Assembly: GCF_020283565.1 (NCBI RefSeq)
Contig: NC_060065.1
Location: forward strand, 31,670,409-31,734,408
Length of the DNA stretch: 64,000 nt
Origin: Trifolium pratense
Lineage: Eukaryota; Streptophyta; Magnoliopsida; Fabales; Fabaceae
Reading direction: 5' to 3'
Positions 8,947-20,436 of this stretch are shown here, piece by piece (position 1 is the stretch's first letter; each line of letters opens with the position of its first letter). The notes beneath the pieces are model-generated. The model made no database searches. It was given only the letters and a program-made list of their open reading frames with translations, and was not told the origin of the DNA. Both the position numbers and the translations under genes were made by a program.

Positions 8947-11900
8947 ATGAGCGACGAGTCTAAGGCTTACAGAAAGGCTACAGATCTCTTGCATCAGCTG
9001 GAGGTTATCCTTGAATCGGATGCACTAATGTAAGGTTTCGTGGTTTTGTACACTAATATTGTGACCACCCTAATTGTTGATTCAGAAACCTTTGGATTTT
9101 GTGGCATTTGGCAGTGGCACTGAACTGCTCTACCTTGTTCGATATCAAAAAATTAGGAAGTTGCCTTTCATATGGTTGAAATTAATAAAATGATAGCCGA
9201 AGTAGTTGCTCAAAATTTGGAAGGGATATTTTTTGCACCTTTTTGTTAAATACTATTGGCCACTGCATGCATGCATTTTATTTTCTTTAGTTTATCTGTT
9301 GGTGCCGCAATATGCTAGTGTATGTCTTGAACCTGTGTATATGTTAATCAATACATTGAGCTGTCTTCTCTTCTTGCTTTAGCATGTTCATCATAGATGT
9401 TTTATAGTAGTAGTATTTTTTGTTTTTATAAAAAAGATGCCAATTTTTATTTAGTAAATATCTGTGAATTTCACTCTAAGAAGTCTATCGGTAACGCAAA
9501 AATGTTGTTTAGATATAACCTTTGATTGTTAGTATAACACCCTGTTAGCAATCACTTCATTTAGGTAAATCTTGATTGTTTGTTGCTTGGTTTACCTAAA
9601 ACTAAAATTTGTTGATTCTTCTAAAGATGTTTTCCCTTATGCTTTTGGATCCAGTGATGAGCTAGGGTTTATTCATCCATCCCAGTTTTCCTTGTTAAAT
9701 GAAGAATCTGGCATTTCAGCTAATTTATCTGATGAAGCCATCCATCAATCAGCAGACAGGATAGCACGCTCTGACGAATATTCCAACCAAGAGAAACTAT
9801 GCTTCTGGAACAAAGATCATAAATTGGGAATTTCAACTCATGTTCTTCTACCGTTATATAAAGCTGCTAAACATGCATTTTTTACGGCATTTAAACAATA
9901 CAAGATGTGTGGCAATCAATCTGACAAAGTTGGGATTTCTTTACCTGCTTTAGCATCCCATGATCATCTTGAAAGTATACTTTTGAGACATAGTAGGTCT
10001 CTTCTACTGCTAAGCTGTGATTTTATGACTGCTTGGAATTGCAGGTTATCTTCTTATCTATTGATATTTTCTATATGATATTATTGGCATTTGTAAGTCA
10101 ACATCATAAGTTGGAGACACTTAAGAAATTGTTTTCAGATGCTCACAAGGAACCAAGATAAAAATATTAAGGCTTAAAGTTGACTCTCGATGCACCCATA
10201 TAATATGAAAAATCTATTGTATTTCTCCCAAATTTTCTTACGTTGGTCGTGGTATACTGGGAAAAATCCAAGTACCACATAGAAAGAAAAAAACGGTCTT
10301 AAATGATTTTATGATGAGTGGCACCCTGCACGTTACAAACTGGTTTTGTAAGGATGAGTTAAACTCAATATAAAAACCTAATCTTCTGTCAGAGCCTATC
10401 GATATGTGTCCTTTCATACTATGACTCATGAGTTTAATCTCTGTAAATTAGATTAGTTATATCATATGTCACCTTTGTTCTTAAAGATAAGTATTAAAGT
10501 GTTCTCCTTCAATCTTTTGACATGCTCTTAGACCTCGTAAGCTCGTTCAATTGTTATCTTATGCCTTTCTCTCTTTTGCTCTTTCCGTACCTGAATAAGT
10601 ATATTTCACCACATATTAGAAATTCTGGATTGGTTCATAAAAATGATAGTTAATTCTAATGATTATTTTTTTTTTATGGATCAGAAGTGAGTAAAATACT
10701 ATCTCTCTAGGATTTTCTTGAAAATTGAGCTTATTTCATGATTTTCTTGGCCAAGGTTTTGAGAAATCATTAGTGTGATTTATTTGGAGATCTTGTGATT
10801 TTGTAACTTTATCTTTTGTTTAAAAACATCATTAATGTAAGGAAAGAAAACACACGAAAATGGAGAAAATTGCTAGAAATTTGATATTTGTTAATATCCT
10901 GTTTCTATGTGTGCATATTGCAGAAAGTTATTAGTGTCCAAGAAGAAGCAGATCTCGATGTTTTCAGACGAACTTCTACTGTCAGAACTTGTGCTCTCGT
11001 GCTCACCCAAAAGTGAACAAGCTTGGAGTCATAGGTATTATGCAGGATAAATATTTCTCAGATCGAGGAGTACTAATACACTCGAATTTTGAATACTGAA
11101 TTTTCTTTTGACAAATGTTTTGAATTCCGATTGATCCTAAAGTTTTTGAACATTAATAACTATCTAATGCATACAAGCATTTTATCTAGGCGATGGGTGA
11201 TCAAGTCAATTTCCGCAAACTGTTCAAATTTCCAAGAGATTTTGGGAAAAGAATCTGAGTTGGTGGAAAAAATAGCTGAGGTCTAAATTCAGTTCATAAT
11301 TGCATTACTATTCAAATTGGAACCGTTTTCTAATGTTCGTTTAGTTGATTGGCCATTTTCTAATGTTCGTTTAGTTGATTGGTTTTCTTGCCCAAGTGAA
11401 GGATAATTGTTACTATATATATAGTATTGGTTTTCTTACCCAAGTGAAAGAATCTGATGAGTCAATCCATTTGATTTTGCATTGAAAACATTAATCTTCA
11501 TTTTTACCCCTTTCATTTTCAGAGATCAAAGATGAATTATCGTGCATGGAACCATCGTTGCTGGTTAATCTCATACATGACTAACGAACAGGTATTGATC
11601 TATGGTATTTTTATTTTGGCAAATTGTAACTTGTATGCTTCGCAACATAATACTGGATTAAATTACATACAAAATTAATGAAATCCACTAGCAATAAGTT
11701 GTGAAAAGGTTGTGGTGTTGTGCATGTTGTCTCAAGCTTGGTGTTTGTGTCTGTGTTCGTGCATCATAGTGAATTATATAAAATTATAGTGAAAATTAAA
11801 AAGGAATGATCAAATAATTAAATATACAATTCTTATTCACTCCAAATGAAATGACTTGTCAATGATTTGATTAATGGTTCTCATGAAGTCTAAATTAAAT

Positions 11901-13264
11901 ATGTGCTTATTTAGGTGCTATCTGAGATGAAGAAATCCAGAAGTTGGGCTGCACTTCATGTTTCTGATAATTCTTGCTTTCATTATCGCAGAGTAAGTTT
12001 TGATTTAGTTGTTTGATCCAGATACTGATTGTTATAGTTTACACGATTTATACGCCTTTTGAGTAAGAAGACTTTTAATACGTTATTTGATGTGATTGAG
12101 ATTTAGCTCTTTTGACAATTATAGCTTCCATCATATTGCAGCGGCTACTGCAGAAAATTGTGAAGGATCGAAGTTACGCAGAAGAAACTGCATCTTATGG
12201 TCATAATGCTGATATTGTCCAAGTAGTGAAGGTAATAGCTTTACTCATTTATTTCGTTTATTGTATATGATCTGATGCACTTTTGATTTAGTCTTGTCGG
12301 AAGGACCTATGATTGAAGCCAGACCTTTGATTATGATCTAGTTGTCAAATAAGTAGCGTGTGTTGCAGAATCTTCTTGATATTTGTAGTATGTGTGGACT
12401 TAATTTTGAAAAAACTTGAAATATCCATTGTACCACTTGTATCATGTGTCTCCACCTGGTGAAACTTAGAAAGGGAAATAAGAACTCTACAGATTAATGT
12501 TACTGTACCATACTGATGATTTTTTCGAACTTGTATAGCTATTACTACTCGTATACATAATTTAGTTCTCGTAACTATGTCACAGTTATGATTTGTCAGG
12601 ACGAACTTCATTGGAACGAAACATTGATAAAGCGTTACGTCGGAAGAGAGGTAGGCAACCAGTGTATGTTTATTATTAATTATACTTACTAATTACTAAT
12701 TTATCGTTTATCACTATCATTAGTAGGCTGCTAAAAGTGATACATGGATAATGTTTTTCTACTATAGTAAATTGTTTTAGATGGTTAATGTTTTTCATTT
12801 TAAACAGGCTCTATGGCTTCATCGTCGCTTTCTTTCTATGTGCTGGATAAATAGTTTTCCAACTGTTTCTAGTGACGAATCCTACCATTCCAAGGAGGCA
12901 ACTAGCATATATCATGACTTTGGCACCTTTCTGCAGAATGAATTATGTCTCCTTCAAGCCTCAACTTTTGCTGATGATGATTATGGGGATTTCCAAGCAC
13001 AAGCCACGTATTCCGCGAGTTACATACTGTGGTTGAAAGTGGTATGTGAATTTTTTTTCTTAGACTTTCCATTTTAAGACTGGTTATCTAGATTACTTGC
13101 TCAGGCTGTCTTAAATATGTTATGTGCATCAGCAAGTGCCGAAGCCTCTCGAAAATGAGCTCCTTGAGAAGATAAGAGAGGTAGATTTGAAGACCTTATT
13201 GGATAAGTCATGCCCAGAGAGATCCTCTCTATTCAATTACTTTATGAGCTATATAGCTATGTGA
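8947..13264 (+). CDS. PTAR1: Protein prenyltransferase alpha-subunit repeat protein (PTAR1-like)
   Basis: Ten exons: 8947-9029, 9655-10044, 10924-11034, 11190-11280, 11523-11591, 11915-11992, 12142-12231, 12600-12650, 12808-13041 and 13133-13264. All have GT/AG borders and join in frame to 442 residues. The start MSDESKAYRKATDLLHQL is the first ATG of the frame. PPTA repeats show as SEQAWSHRRWVI, NYRAWNHRCWLI, SCFHYRRRLLQKI and EALWLHRRFLSMCW, each with the Trp/Arg pattern of farnesyl- and geranylgeranyltransferase alpha subunits. In animals PTAR1 pairs with the Rab GGTase beta subunit to form GGTase-III, which geranylgeranylates a few substrates such as YKT6. The same role here is inference. 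The C-terminus ends only about 25 bases before a copia fragment. Confidence 0.88.
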
Positions 13265-13285
13265 GAGAGTTGTTCTATCTCTTCC

Positions 13286-13684
13286 TATTACACAGAATTG
13301 AAAAAGCTTTGGCAAAATTAGATAACTTTCGTCCTATTCCAGAATGTAACTGTGAAGTTGCAAAGCAATTGATAAAATGCGTGAGTATAAAGATGGTGAT
13401 CAAGTCATTCGTTTTTTGAAATGTCAAGGAGACAATTTTCTTCTGTTTACAAGTCTTGTTGAAGAAGCCTTGACTCATCTATCCGATTCCTCATCAACCC
13501 CTGACCGATGTAGAGAAAGTTCAGCCGAGGTATAAGCTCTTGCTAAGTCGAAGAGATCCACTTTGCCATCTATGCCGCTCACTCCCTTAATGACCAATAT
13601 TTAGCCGGTAGATTCCAAATTGTGCAAATGGATCCATTCCCTAATTTTTGCAAGGTGTCATTACTTGTTCAACAAGACATGTTA
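13286..13684 (+). pseudogene. Broken Ty1/copia gag (UBN2-type) fragment
   Basis: About 25 bases after the PTAR1 stop the translation reads LAKLDNFRPIPECNC, the hallmark of copia gag (L.ELDNFRPIP.C.C). After a frameshift it reads YKDGDQVIRFLK and, after an interruption of about 150 bases, QIVQMDPFPNFCKVSLLVQQ, matching the usual QI..MDPLP...V...VQQE segment. No LTR, integrase or polymerase is nearby. The frame breaks show it is dead. It probably forms part of the PTAR1 3' UTR. Confidence 0.7.
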
Positions 13685-14094
13685 AAATCAGGTTGGTATG
13701 TGAATAGTATGGTCCGTGATCTGAATGGATAACATTAGATTTTTATATTGAAAGTTATTGTAAAATTTGTTTGAGTTGAGAAATATTGCTCTATATTTAA
13801 AGTATTTTACAACCTTATGTCTTTTCCGTATACAACTTAGATTTTTACAATAAAATAGATTAAAGTTAAGGAAAACAAAGGGAGTGAAATTCAAGCCAAG
13901 GATTAATTGTACTGCTACTTTAACTAAACAATTGAAATACAATTTTTGGGCATGTTTTTAATTTTTCCATTTCAAGGGGAAGACAATGTTAGATGCAAAT
14001 GAAGATGTGTACATTGTAATTTGGAAGATTAGTTCAACAATTCACTTAAACTACTATGTCTAGATAAAATAATTTAACTACTATGTCAAGATTT

Positions 14095-14130
14095 CACAAT
14101 TTTTTATTTTTTTTGACAAACCACAATTTT
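14095..14130 (-). repeat. Micro-insertion TTATT...TTTGACAAAC in a 9-bp duplication
   Basis: CACAATTTT at 14095-14103 and 14122-14130 flanks an 18-base insert that is a T-run followed by GACAAAC. Confidence 0.5.
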
Positions 14131-14211
14131 GGTCTCTAAGATGATTCACCGACACATTAATCTCTAAATATATCAAAATCACAAATGCATCCTTAGTATC
14201 ACTTTTATTAA

Positions 14212-14394
14212 GAGTTTAATTGTTGTGCACCGTCGGTGTAAATATTTTTTACACGTACATCCAATGACGCGTTGCCAAATCATTTAATGAATGTGACACT
14301 TCATGTGTTTTTAATTACCATACATGATGTGTCGGTATATTATTGGACGCATGTGCAAAATAACTTTAGACTGACGGTGCATATAAATTAAATT
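14212..14394. mobile_element. MITE with 10-bp target duplication, Mutator-like
   Basis: The ends are inverted repeats: GAGTTTAATTGTTGTGCACC on the left and, reversed, AATTTAATTTATATGCACC on the right, both leading into CGTC. CTTTTATTAA flanks the element at 14202-14211 and 14395-14404. It is 183 bp with no ORF. A 9-10 bp duplication points to a Mutator-type transposase acting in trans. Confidence 0.7.
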
Positions 14395-14829
14395 CTTTTA
14401 TTAATACTAATTTTATAGAGTAAAATTGACTAATGAAAAACACATTTGAGGACCTACCTAAAAAATATATTTGAGAACCAAAATAACTATAAATGAGACG
14501 CTTATAAATATAATTTGCAATTTGAATACATTCTGAAATAAATATAAAAGCGAGATATACTTCCAAACACCAAAATAATTTTCCCCCTTATATTAATACT
14601 AATGTATAAATAAATTATATAAAAAAAATTTAATAAAATAAAGGGCTCAATATGTTTTTCCTCCATATAAATATCTCATATTTCGTTTAGTCGTCTATAA
14701 AATTTTTCAACAACTTTTGAGCCCTAAAGTATATAATGTCATGATTTTTGGTCATACTTTTCAGTCAACTCGTGAAAATCTTAAAAATTTCGTGGTCATG
14801 TTTAGTACATCATAGAAATCTCTCTAGCA

Positions 14830-14869
14830 AAAGTTTAATTTTTTTTTGACAGAAAGTTTAATTTTTTTT
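14830..14869 (-). repeat. Micro-insertion T-run plus GACAG in a 16-17 bp duplication
   Basis: AAAGTTTAATTTTTTTT occurs twice, starting at 14830 and 14853. The extra sequence is a T plus GACAG. The T-run makes the exact insert edge ambiguous. Confidence 0.5.
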
Positions 14870-15138
14870 ATAACAAAAGATACTAAATATTAATTTTTTA
14901 GATTTTTCGCATAAAAATTCATAAATAATTCATCTCGTTAAAAAATTATAAATTTTTAGATAAAATATTCTTATAATATTTTAAACATAATACAAAAACC
15001 ATTTAAAAATATGAAAGTACACAAGAATTTGATTAAAAGTAAAAATCAAAAGTTGTAATAGAAAATATTTGAAAATCAAAAATTGCTGAATTTTTTTATT
15101 ATAAGATTAAAGATAAAATTCGAGATATTTATAATAAC

Positions 15139-15222
15139 AAAATCTTATTTAAATACTCTTATAAAAAAAAAATCTTATTTAAATTTAAATACTCAGTTAA
15201 AAAAAAATCTTATTTAAATACT
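15139..15222 (+). repeat. Two successive A-tailed micro-insertions at one site
   Basis: The 19-mer AAAATCTTATTTAAATACT occurs at 15139-15157 and 15204-15222, with an intermediate modified copy at 15169-15193. The spacers are CTTATAAAAAA and CAGTTAAAAA, each a short tag running into A's. This looks like two insertions of the same kind, one after the other. Confidence 0.5.
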
Positions 15223-15281
15223 ACCCGTTGTAGATTGTTAAAAAAAAATACGAGTCGGTGTTTTTTTTTTTTCCTTTCTGA

Positions 15282-15291
15282 TTATAAATAG
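15282..15291 (+). promoter_or_regulatory. Candidate TATA box (TTATAAATAG)
   Basis: A strong TATA match is followed, about 30-60 bases later, by pyrimidine/CA-rich leader-like sequence without a long ORF. It would drive an RNA running into the 'tgtccct' repeat locus. Confidence 0.45.
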
Positions 15292-16339
15292 GACTCGACG
15301 TAGAAGAAACGCATTACTACTATTCAATTCACGCTTCCACACAGCACACAACACTATCACTCATAAATCATAATCGCTCACTTTGCGAAAGAGATAGTTT
15401 CTTGGATTAGGTTTCTTTTCTTTGTTATCAATTCTTCATTATCAATCTTTCTAACTGTGAATTCAATTCAATTTCATTCTAATTCATAATCGATTCATTC
15501 CATTGCCATTTGTTTTCTCTTCTCCGTCAATCTTCATTAGTTAAACCCTAGAAATTCCGTAAAATATACGCAGAGAATCACTATCGTTATTTTAGGGTTT
15601 CATGTTTCTGCTACCACTGCTTGATTCGATTTGAAAGTGAGATGGATCTTTAATTACTCTGATATCCTCTCAAGTTTTGTAATGTCGCTCGTATGAATTT
15701 CGTTTCTGGTGATTTTTTCTACGTTTCGATCCTTATCTTTTTGAATTTTTTCTTATTGATTTGACTCAATTTTGTCTTTGGTGAAGTGAACTCACACTGT
15801 CTCAATTTTGTATTGAGATGCTGTTTTTGATGACCCTAACGATATGATTATCTTTACCAAAAATGTGATTTACGATATGAATTATTTATTCATGTATAAT
15901 CAGGATGGTATACATGGAAGATTTCATGGTCTAAATGCAATTTGAATATGAATGTTTTATTCATAACTTGAAATGCAAGTTGAGATGACCCTTGATAACA
16001 AAAGATGGTTGTGTGCCTTGGTCCCTTCGATACAAAATTGAGTTGTCCCTCGATGTCCCTAAATTGAGTTTATGTCCCTCTGTCCCTAAATTGAATTTAT
16101 TTCGCGATGTCGCTAGAATTGATGGTTTGAATGTAAATTCAATGTGAATGCTTATTCATAACTTCAATAGACCCTTGGTGGTGGCTTGGATACAAATTTG
16201 AATATATGTTCCTCGATGTCCGTAAATTGAATATATGTCCCACGACATCCCTAAATTGAATATATGTCCCTCGATGTCCCTACATTGACTATATGTCCCT
16301 TGAAGTCCCTAAATTGATGTTATGTATGCACTGATGAGA

Positions 16340-16760
16340 ACAAGTGCTCGAAAATTGTGTTCATCAATTACTTGAATGTTGGAATTTAGCACAGAACAGA
16401 GATTGCGTTCTGTTTCAGGTCTGATGCAGGCCGAACCTGCGACTGCTTCAGGTCTGATACGGTCTGGTGCTTTGCAGAATGCTACCGCTGCTGAACCTGG
16501 TGCGGCAAAGACAAATTCAGCCGCTGTTAATTGGAAAAGTCCGACTCCGAGGCGATTCAAATGTAATATCGATGCATCCTTTGCGTCCCATTTATATAGA
16601 GTTGGGATTGGAATATGCATCCTTTGTGTCACATTTAAATAGAGTTGGGATTGGAAGATGCATCCGTGACAAATTTGGTCAATTTGTGCTTTCAAAGACG
16701 GAGTGAATTTCCCTTCTTTGTGGAGTGGATGTTGGTGAACTTCTTGGTGAGTATACTGTA
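16340..16760 (+). pseudogene. RNase H-like (retroelement-type) fragment, copy A
   Basis: Conceptual translation gives NWKSPTPRRFKCNIDASF, typical of the plant RNase H-like domain found in LINE-related proteins, where the Asp of IDAS is catalytic. An internal repeat of about 45 bases (starting cctttg, about 16580 and 16620) breaks the frame. After it, CIRDKFGQFVLSKTE resumes the fold. A stop ends it before the domain is complete. Confidence 0.55.
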
Positions 16761-17439
16761 TGTCCCTTAATGTCCCTGAATTGATGGTATGTCCCATGAC
16801 GTCCCTAAATACAATTTATGTCCCATGATGTCCCTAAATTCAGTTTATGTCCCTCGATGTCCCTAAATTAAGTTTATGTTGCTCGATTTCCCTAAAATTG
16901 ATGGTTTGAATGCAAATCCAATGTGAATGCTTATTCATAAATGCAAATGAAAGTGGAGAAGACCCTTGACGCCTTAGATGCAAAATTGAATATATGTCCG
17001 TAAATTGAACATATGTCCCTTAATGTCTGTAACTTGAACATATATCCCTCGATGTCCGTGACTTAACATATGTCCCTCAATGTCCCTAAATTGAATATAT
17101 GTCCCTCGACGTCCCTAAATTGAATATATGTCCCTCGACGTCCCTAAATTGAATATATGTCCCTCAATGTCCCTAGATTGAATATATGCCCCTTGAAGTC
17201 CCTAAATTGATGGTATTGTATGGATTGATTATCCAAGAGTGTGCTAAATCGGTGAATCTTGATTATTTAGTTGCATTGATTGGACCCTAAGGAATTGTTT
17301 AGTTGCTGGACCCTAAGGAATTGTTTAGTTGCTAAAACAATCTAATACAAGTCTTTGGATGATCGTGATGAGATAAAAAAAAATTACCAAAAATGTGGAT
17401 TACAATAAGTTGTTTCGTTGTACAGGTAGTACTACACTT

Positions 17440-18040
17440 TGAAATGGAGAGCTTTAGTTCTGATGTACTTACAGCAGCTACATGCACTGCTGCCACTGCA
17501 AAGGACTATCTTTGAACTATTAGGATTATTATATGCTCATAATTCTGCCCTGTTTTGGTTTTTTAAAACTTTTTGTTGTCTATTATGGAGTTTATGTGAA
17601 CAATGTATGGGAACAAGTGTTGGACTCAAGATTTACAGTCGAAAATTGTGTTCATCAATTACTTGAATGTTGGGATTTAGCCCAAAGATTGTGTTCTGTT
17701 TCAGGTTTGATGTAGGCAGAACATGCGACTGCTTCGGGTTTGATACGGGCCGGTGCTTTATAGAATGCTACCGCAGCTGAGCTTGGTCAGTGTAGACATA
17801 TTCGGCTGTTGTTAATTGGAAAAGTCCGACTCCGTGGTGATTCAAATATAATATTGATGCTTCCTTTGTGTCGCATTTAAATAGAGTTGGGATTGGAATA
17901 TGCATCCTTTGTGTCACATTTAGATAGAGTTGGGTTTGAAATATGCATCCGTGACGAACTTGGTCAATTTGTGCTTTCAAAGATAGAATGGATTGCCCTT
18001 CTTTGTGGAGTGGATGTTGGTGAACCTCTTGGTGAGTATA
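17440..18040 (+). pseudogene. RNase H-like fragment, copy B
   Basis: Longer relative of copy A. It contains an upstream segment (TVENCVHQLLECWDLAQRLC) and the DASF region with the same internal repeat of about 45 bases, followed by CIRDELGQFVLSKIEW and LLCGVDVGEPLGEY. Frameshifts and stops break it. Sharing the internal repeat shows A and B descend from one another. Confidence 0.55.
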
Positions 18041-18296
18041 TGTCCCTAAATTTACGGTATGGCCCTCGATGTCCCTAAATTGAGTTTATGTCCCTTGATG
18101 TCCTTAAATTAAGTTTATGTCCTCAATGTCCCTAAAATTGATGGTTTGAATACAATTTCAATGTGAATGCTTACTCATAACTTCAAATGTAATTGGCGCC
18201 TTAGATGCAAAATTGAATATATGTCCCTCGTTGTTTGTAATTTGAGTATATGTTCTTCGATATCCCTAAATTGGAATTTATGTTCCTTGAAGTCCC

Positions 18297-18642
18297 TATT
18301 TTCGTAGATGGGTCTCAATGGATTCCAGGGTATTATAAGGCAAATCCTTCAACTTTTTATATTTGGGTTTTGGTTTTGGGCATGCTTTATTATCTTTAAA
18401 ACCAATCATCTTATCAAGCATTGTATGAAATTAGTCCATTAACTTACTCTGTTGGAAACACGATGAAGAGAGTGGTGGTGGTTGGGTCTTCAGTTTTGGT
18501 GTTCAGGAATCCAGTTCGACCTCTTAACAGTCTTGGTTTTGCCATTGCTATTTTTCGACTTTTCTGCATTCACAAGCTACAGCTGCAAAGAAAATTGAAG
18601 GTAAAAAGAGAGGAAATTTTAGAAAATGAATACTATTTGATT
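18297..18642 (+). pseudogene. Truncated XPT pseudogene (3' end only)
   Basis: Matches XPT codons from the VEGSQWIPGYYK region to the C-terminus (YEISPLTYSVGNTMKRVV, VLVFRNPVRPLNSLGFAIA). About 18 bases after YYKA are missing, GVFYHLYNQ is altered by a frameshift (ccaatcatc context), and the end is scrambled. The first two thirds of the gene, including the transit peptide, are absent. It cannot make a transporter. Confidence 0.85.
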
Positions 18643-18814
18643 TGATTATTTTAGTAGTACTTTTAGCCATGGTAGATTTTTAAACATTAAATAAGATTTT
18701 CCATTCTTGTTTCTTTTTAACTATTGCTGTGATTTTGCTGTTGATATTTCAAAGCACTTATTTTAATATGGTTTATTTTCAATAATTGCTTCTTGCTTGA
18801 TTTATGTTAAGTCC

Positions 18815-19075
18815 TGTTTGGATGAACAACTTAATTAAACACTTACAACATAAATGGTAATTATTTAAGTGTTTATGTATAAGCTATTTCTATAACAAAG
18901 GATAAAATAAAGTCAAACTGTTTTTCTACAAGTTGTAAGCTGTTTTCATAAGCTAACATTTAGAGCTTATAAATATAAGCTGAAAACAGCGTATGGAGAT
19001 GTCATAAGTTGTTTTCATAAGCTTTATTAAAGTCTCACAAGTGTTTAACTGTTTATGCCAATAGATAAAAGAAAA
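18815..19075. mobile_element. Legume-type 'gtttggat...gcttat' MITE copy
   Basis: It holds the shared pattern 'tgtttggat-aacaactta', 'tataagctatttctataac', 'agctgaaaacagc', 'catgtcataagttgttttc'. Related copies lie near 26085-26175 (reverse), 39412-39640, 51490-51735, 52393-52612 and 60520-60790. No ORF. Confidence 0.6.
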
Positions 19076-19179
19076 CTGACTGCAATATATTGATTAACTT
19101 CATTGTTGCTTTACTGCTTCAGTAAGCTAATGGGAGATTCACTTGTTAGTTGAACTTCTAGTGACTGAATCTTATGTCT

Positions 19180-19310
19180 ATCTTAGCGCAGTGGCTGGAT
19201 TGTATCTGTGTAATTAGATGGTCACGGTTTCAATTCCTGAAATCAGCCTCTTGCAAATATAAGATAAAAGGCCATCCCGTAATCGAGGTACCTTTGAGGA
19301 ACCAAGCTGT
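19180..19310 (+). repeat. Au-like SINE fragment, first copy
   Basis: Contains gatggtcacggtttcaattc and cagcctcttgcaaatataag, close to the box B and downstream part of plant Au-type SINEs. A second copy lies at 19625-19760, and a single copy at 39745-39870 in the duplicate segment. Confidence 0.6.
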
Positions 19311-19529
19311 TTTATGTCATCCAAGTTTATTTCCACTTTCACATTGTTCATCTTATTCTTGCCATTGTAATCACAGTTAATATTCTTGAGCCATCTTTTA
19401 CTTGCTTAAGATTTGTTATTACCTACTACAAATTTTGAAGTCCAATTTCTAACTTTGTGACTGCTCAACGTAATTTTTTTAGTGTGAATATTTTCCAAAT
19501 ACTCACTACTTTAAGTTCTCCTTACTTTC

Positions 19530-19571
19530 AAAGTATCTGGTTTTTTTTTTGGTGTAAAAGTATCTGGTTTT
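19530..19571 (-). repeat. Micro-insertion T6-GGTGTA in a 15-bp duplication
   Basis: AAAGTATCTGGTTTT at 19530-19544 and 19557-19571 flanks TTTTTTGGTGTA. The pattern matches the insert at 3061. Confidence 0.7.
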
Positions 19572-19624
19572 CTTTTGCTTATATTATTAATTAATAATGA
19601 TATGTCACAAAGGGATTTTTTTAG

Positions 19625-19760
19625 TGCAACGGTTGGATTGTTTTTGTGTAACTAGATGGTTACGATTTCGAGTTGTGAAATCAGCTTCTTGCAAATGTAA
19701 GATAAAGGCTATCCTGTCACAGAGGCAGCTTTAAGGAACCGAGCTGTTATTGATCATCAG
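19625..19760 (+). repeat. Au-like SINE fragment, second copy
   Basis: Carries gatggttacgatttcgagt, tcagcttcttgcaaatgtaag and gcagctttaaggaaccgagc. Its downstream flank, not that of the first copy, matches the sequence after the single SINE at 39745-39870. Confidence 0.6.
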
Positions 19761-20436
19761 AAGTGAATCGAGTTGGTATGTGAATTTCGTAATTAGCATT
19801 CTGAAAGCTTCTTGTTGAACTAAAAAGTTCCTTGCTAGTAATGTTCCACTTTTATCGTGTGCTGCTCAGATATTGTTATATAACTTACAACTTGATTTTG
19901 AGTTTTGTGATATCTGATCAAACATTTCATACTCCATCTTTGGTCTGTGTGAGGTTTTTTCATGTATTTTCTGCTCTTACTTAATTTTAGGCTTTCTTGA
20001 ATTTTAAGCTTAGTAGAGTATTTCATAAAGTTGATATATTGGTCAAGGATTTCAGGGCATAATATTAATGCAGTTAGGATTCACAGTGAATTTGATTAAA
20101 TTATGATAAAATTATGATGACACAATGATTTTGTTGAAGTTCTAAAATATAACTTTTGACAAAATCATGGCAGCACGTCGTGACTCTGCCAAATCATTAA
20201 GAATCCAAACATGTACTTAGTTGCGATGTTTTGGAGTAGCAAATCGCTTTGCATCATCAAATGAAACTAGCAATTAGGAATAACTAAAGACAGATTAAAG
20301 TACTTTAACACATACTATACATTAAGTTGCTTACTCTACATCACAAAATCTCCACTTGAAACAAAGCCTGAAAACCTTTGGCAGCTTTCTGCTTGGCCAT
20401 ATCAGTGTAATGATAAGACTAATCTGTATTCGATTT

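Larger units (their letters stand above)
13690..15280. other. Very AT-rich intergenic region
   Basis: No gene is seen. It contains a MULE-type MITE (14212-14394) and several poly(A/T) micro-insertions listed separately. The rest is low-complexity A/T. Confidence 0.5.
15292..18296 (+). repeat. 'tgtccct' minisatellite locus with two RNase H-like fragments
   Basis: Degenerate copies of a unit of roughly 24-30 bases, of the type atgtccctcgatgtccctaa, cluster at about 16020-16310, 16755-16880, 16990-17210 and 18040-18300. Between them lie two related blocks (16340-16760, 17440-18040) with RNase H-like coding remnants. A further shared block (about 15836-15990 and 17230-17420) recurs at 20.5 and 21.2 kb. 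No intact long ORF exists. The leader-like start suggests a non-coding transcript, which is inference. Confidence 0.55.

Noticed and set aside
18421..18645. 74-residue ORF as a real short protein
   Set aside because: It is the C-terminal remnant of an XPT copy with a deletion and altered tail.
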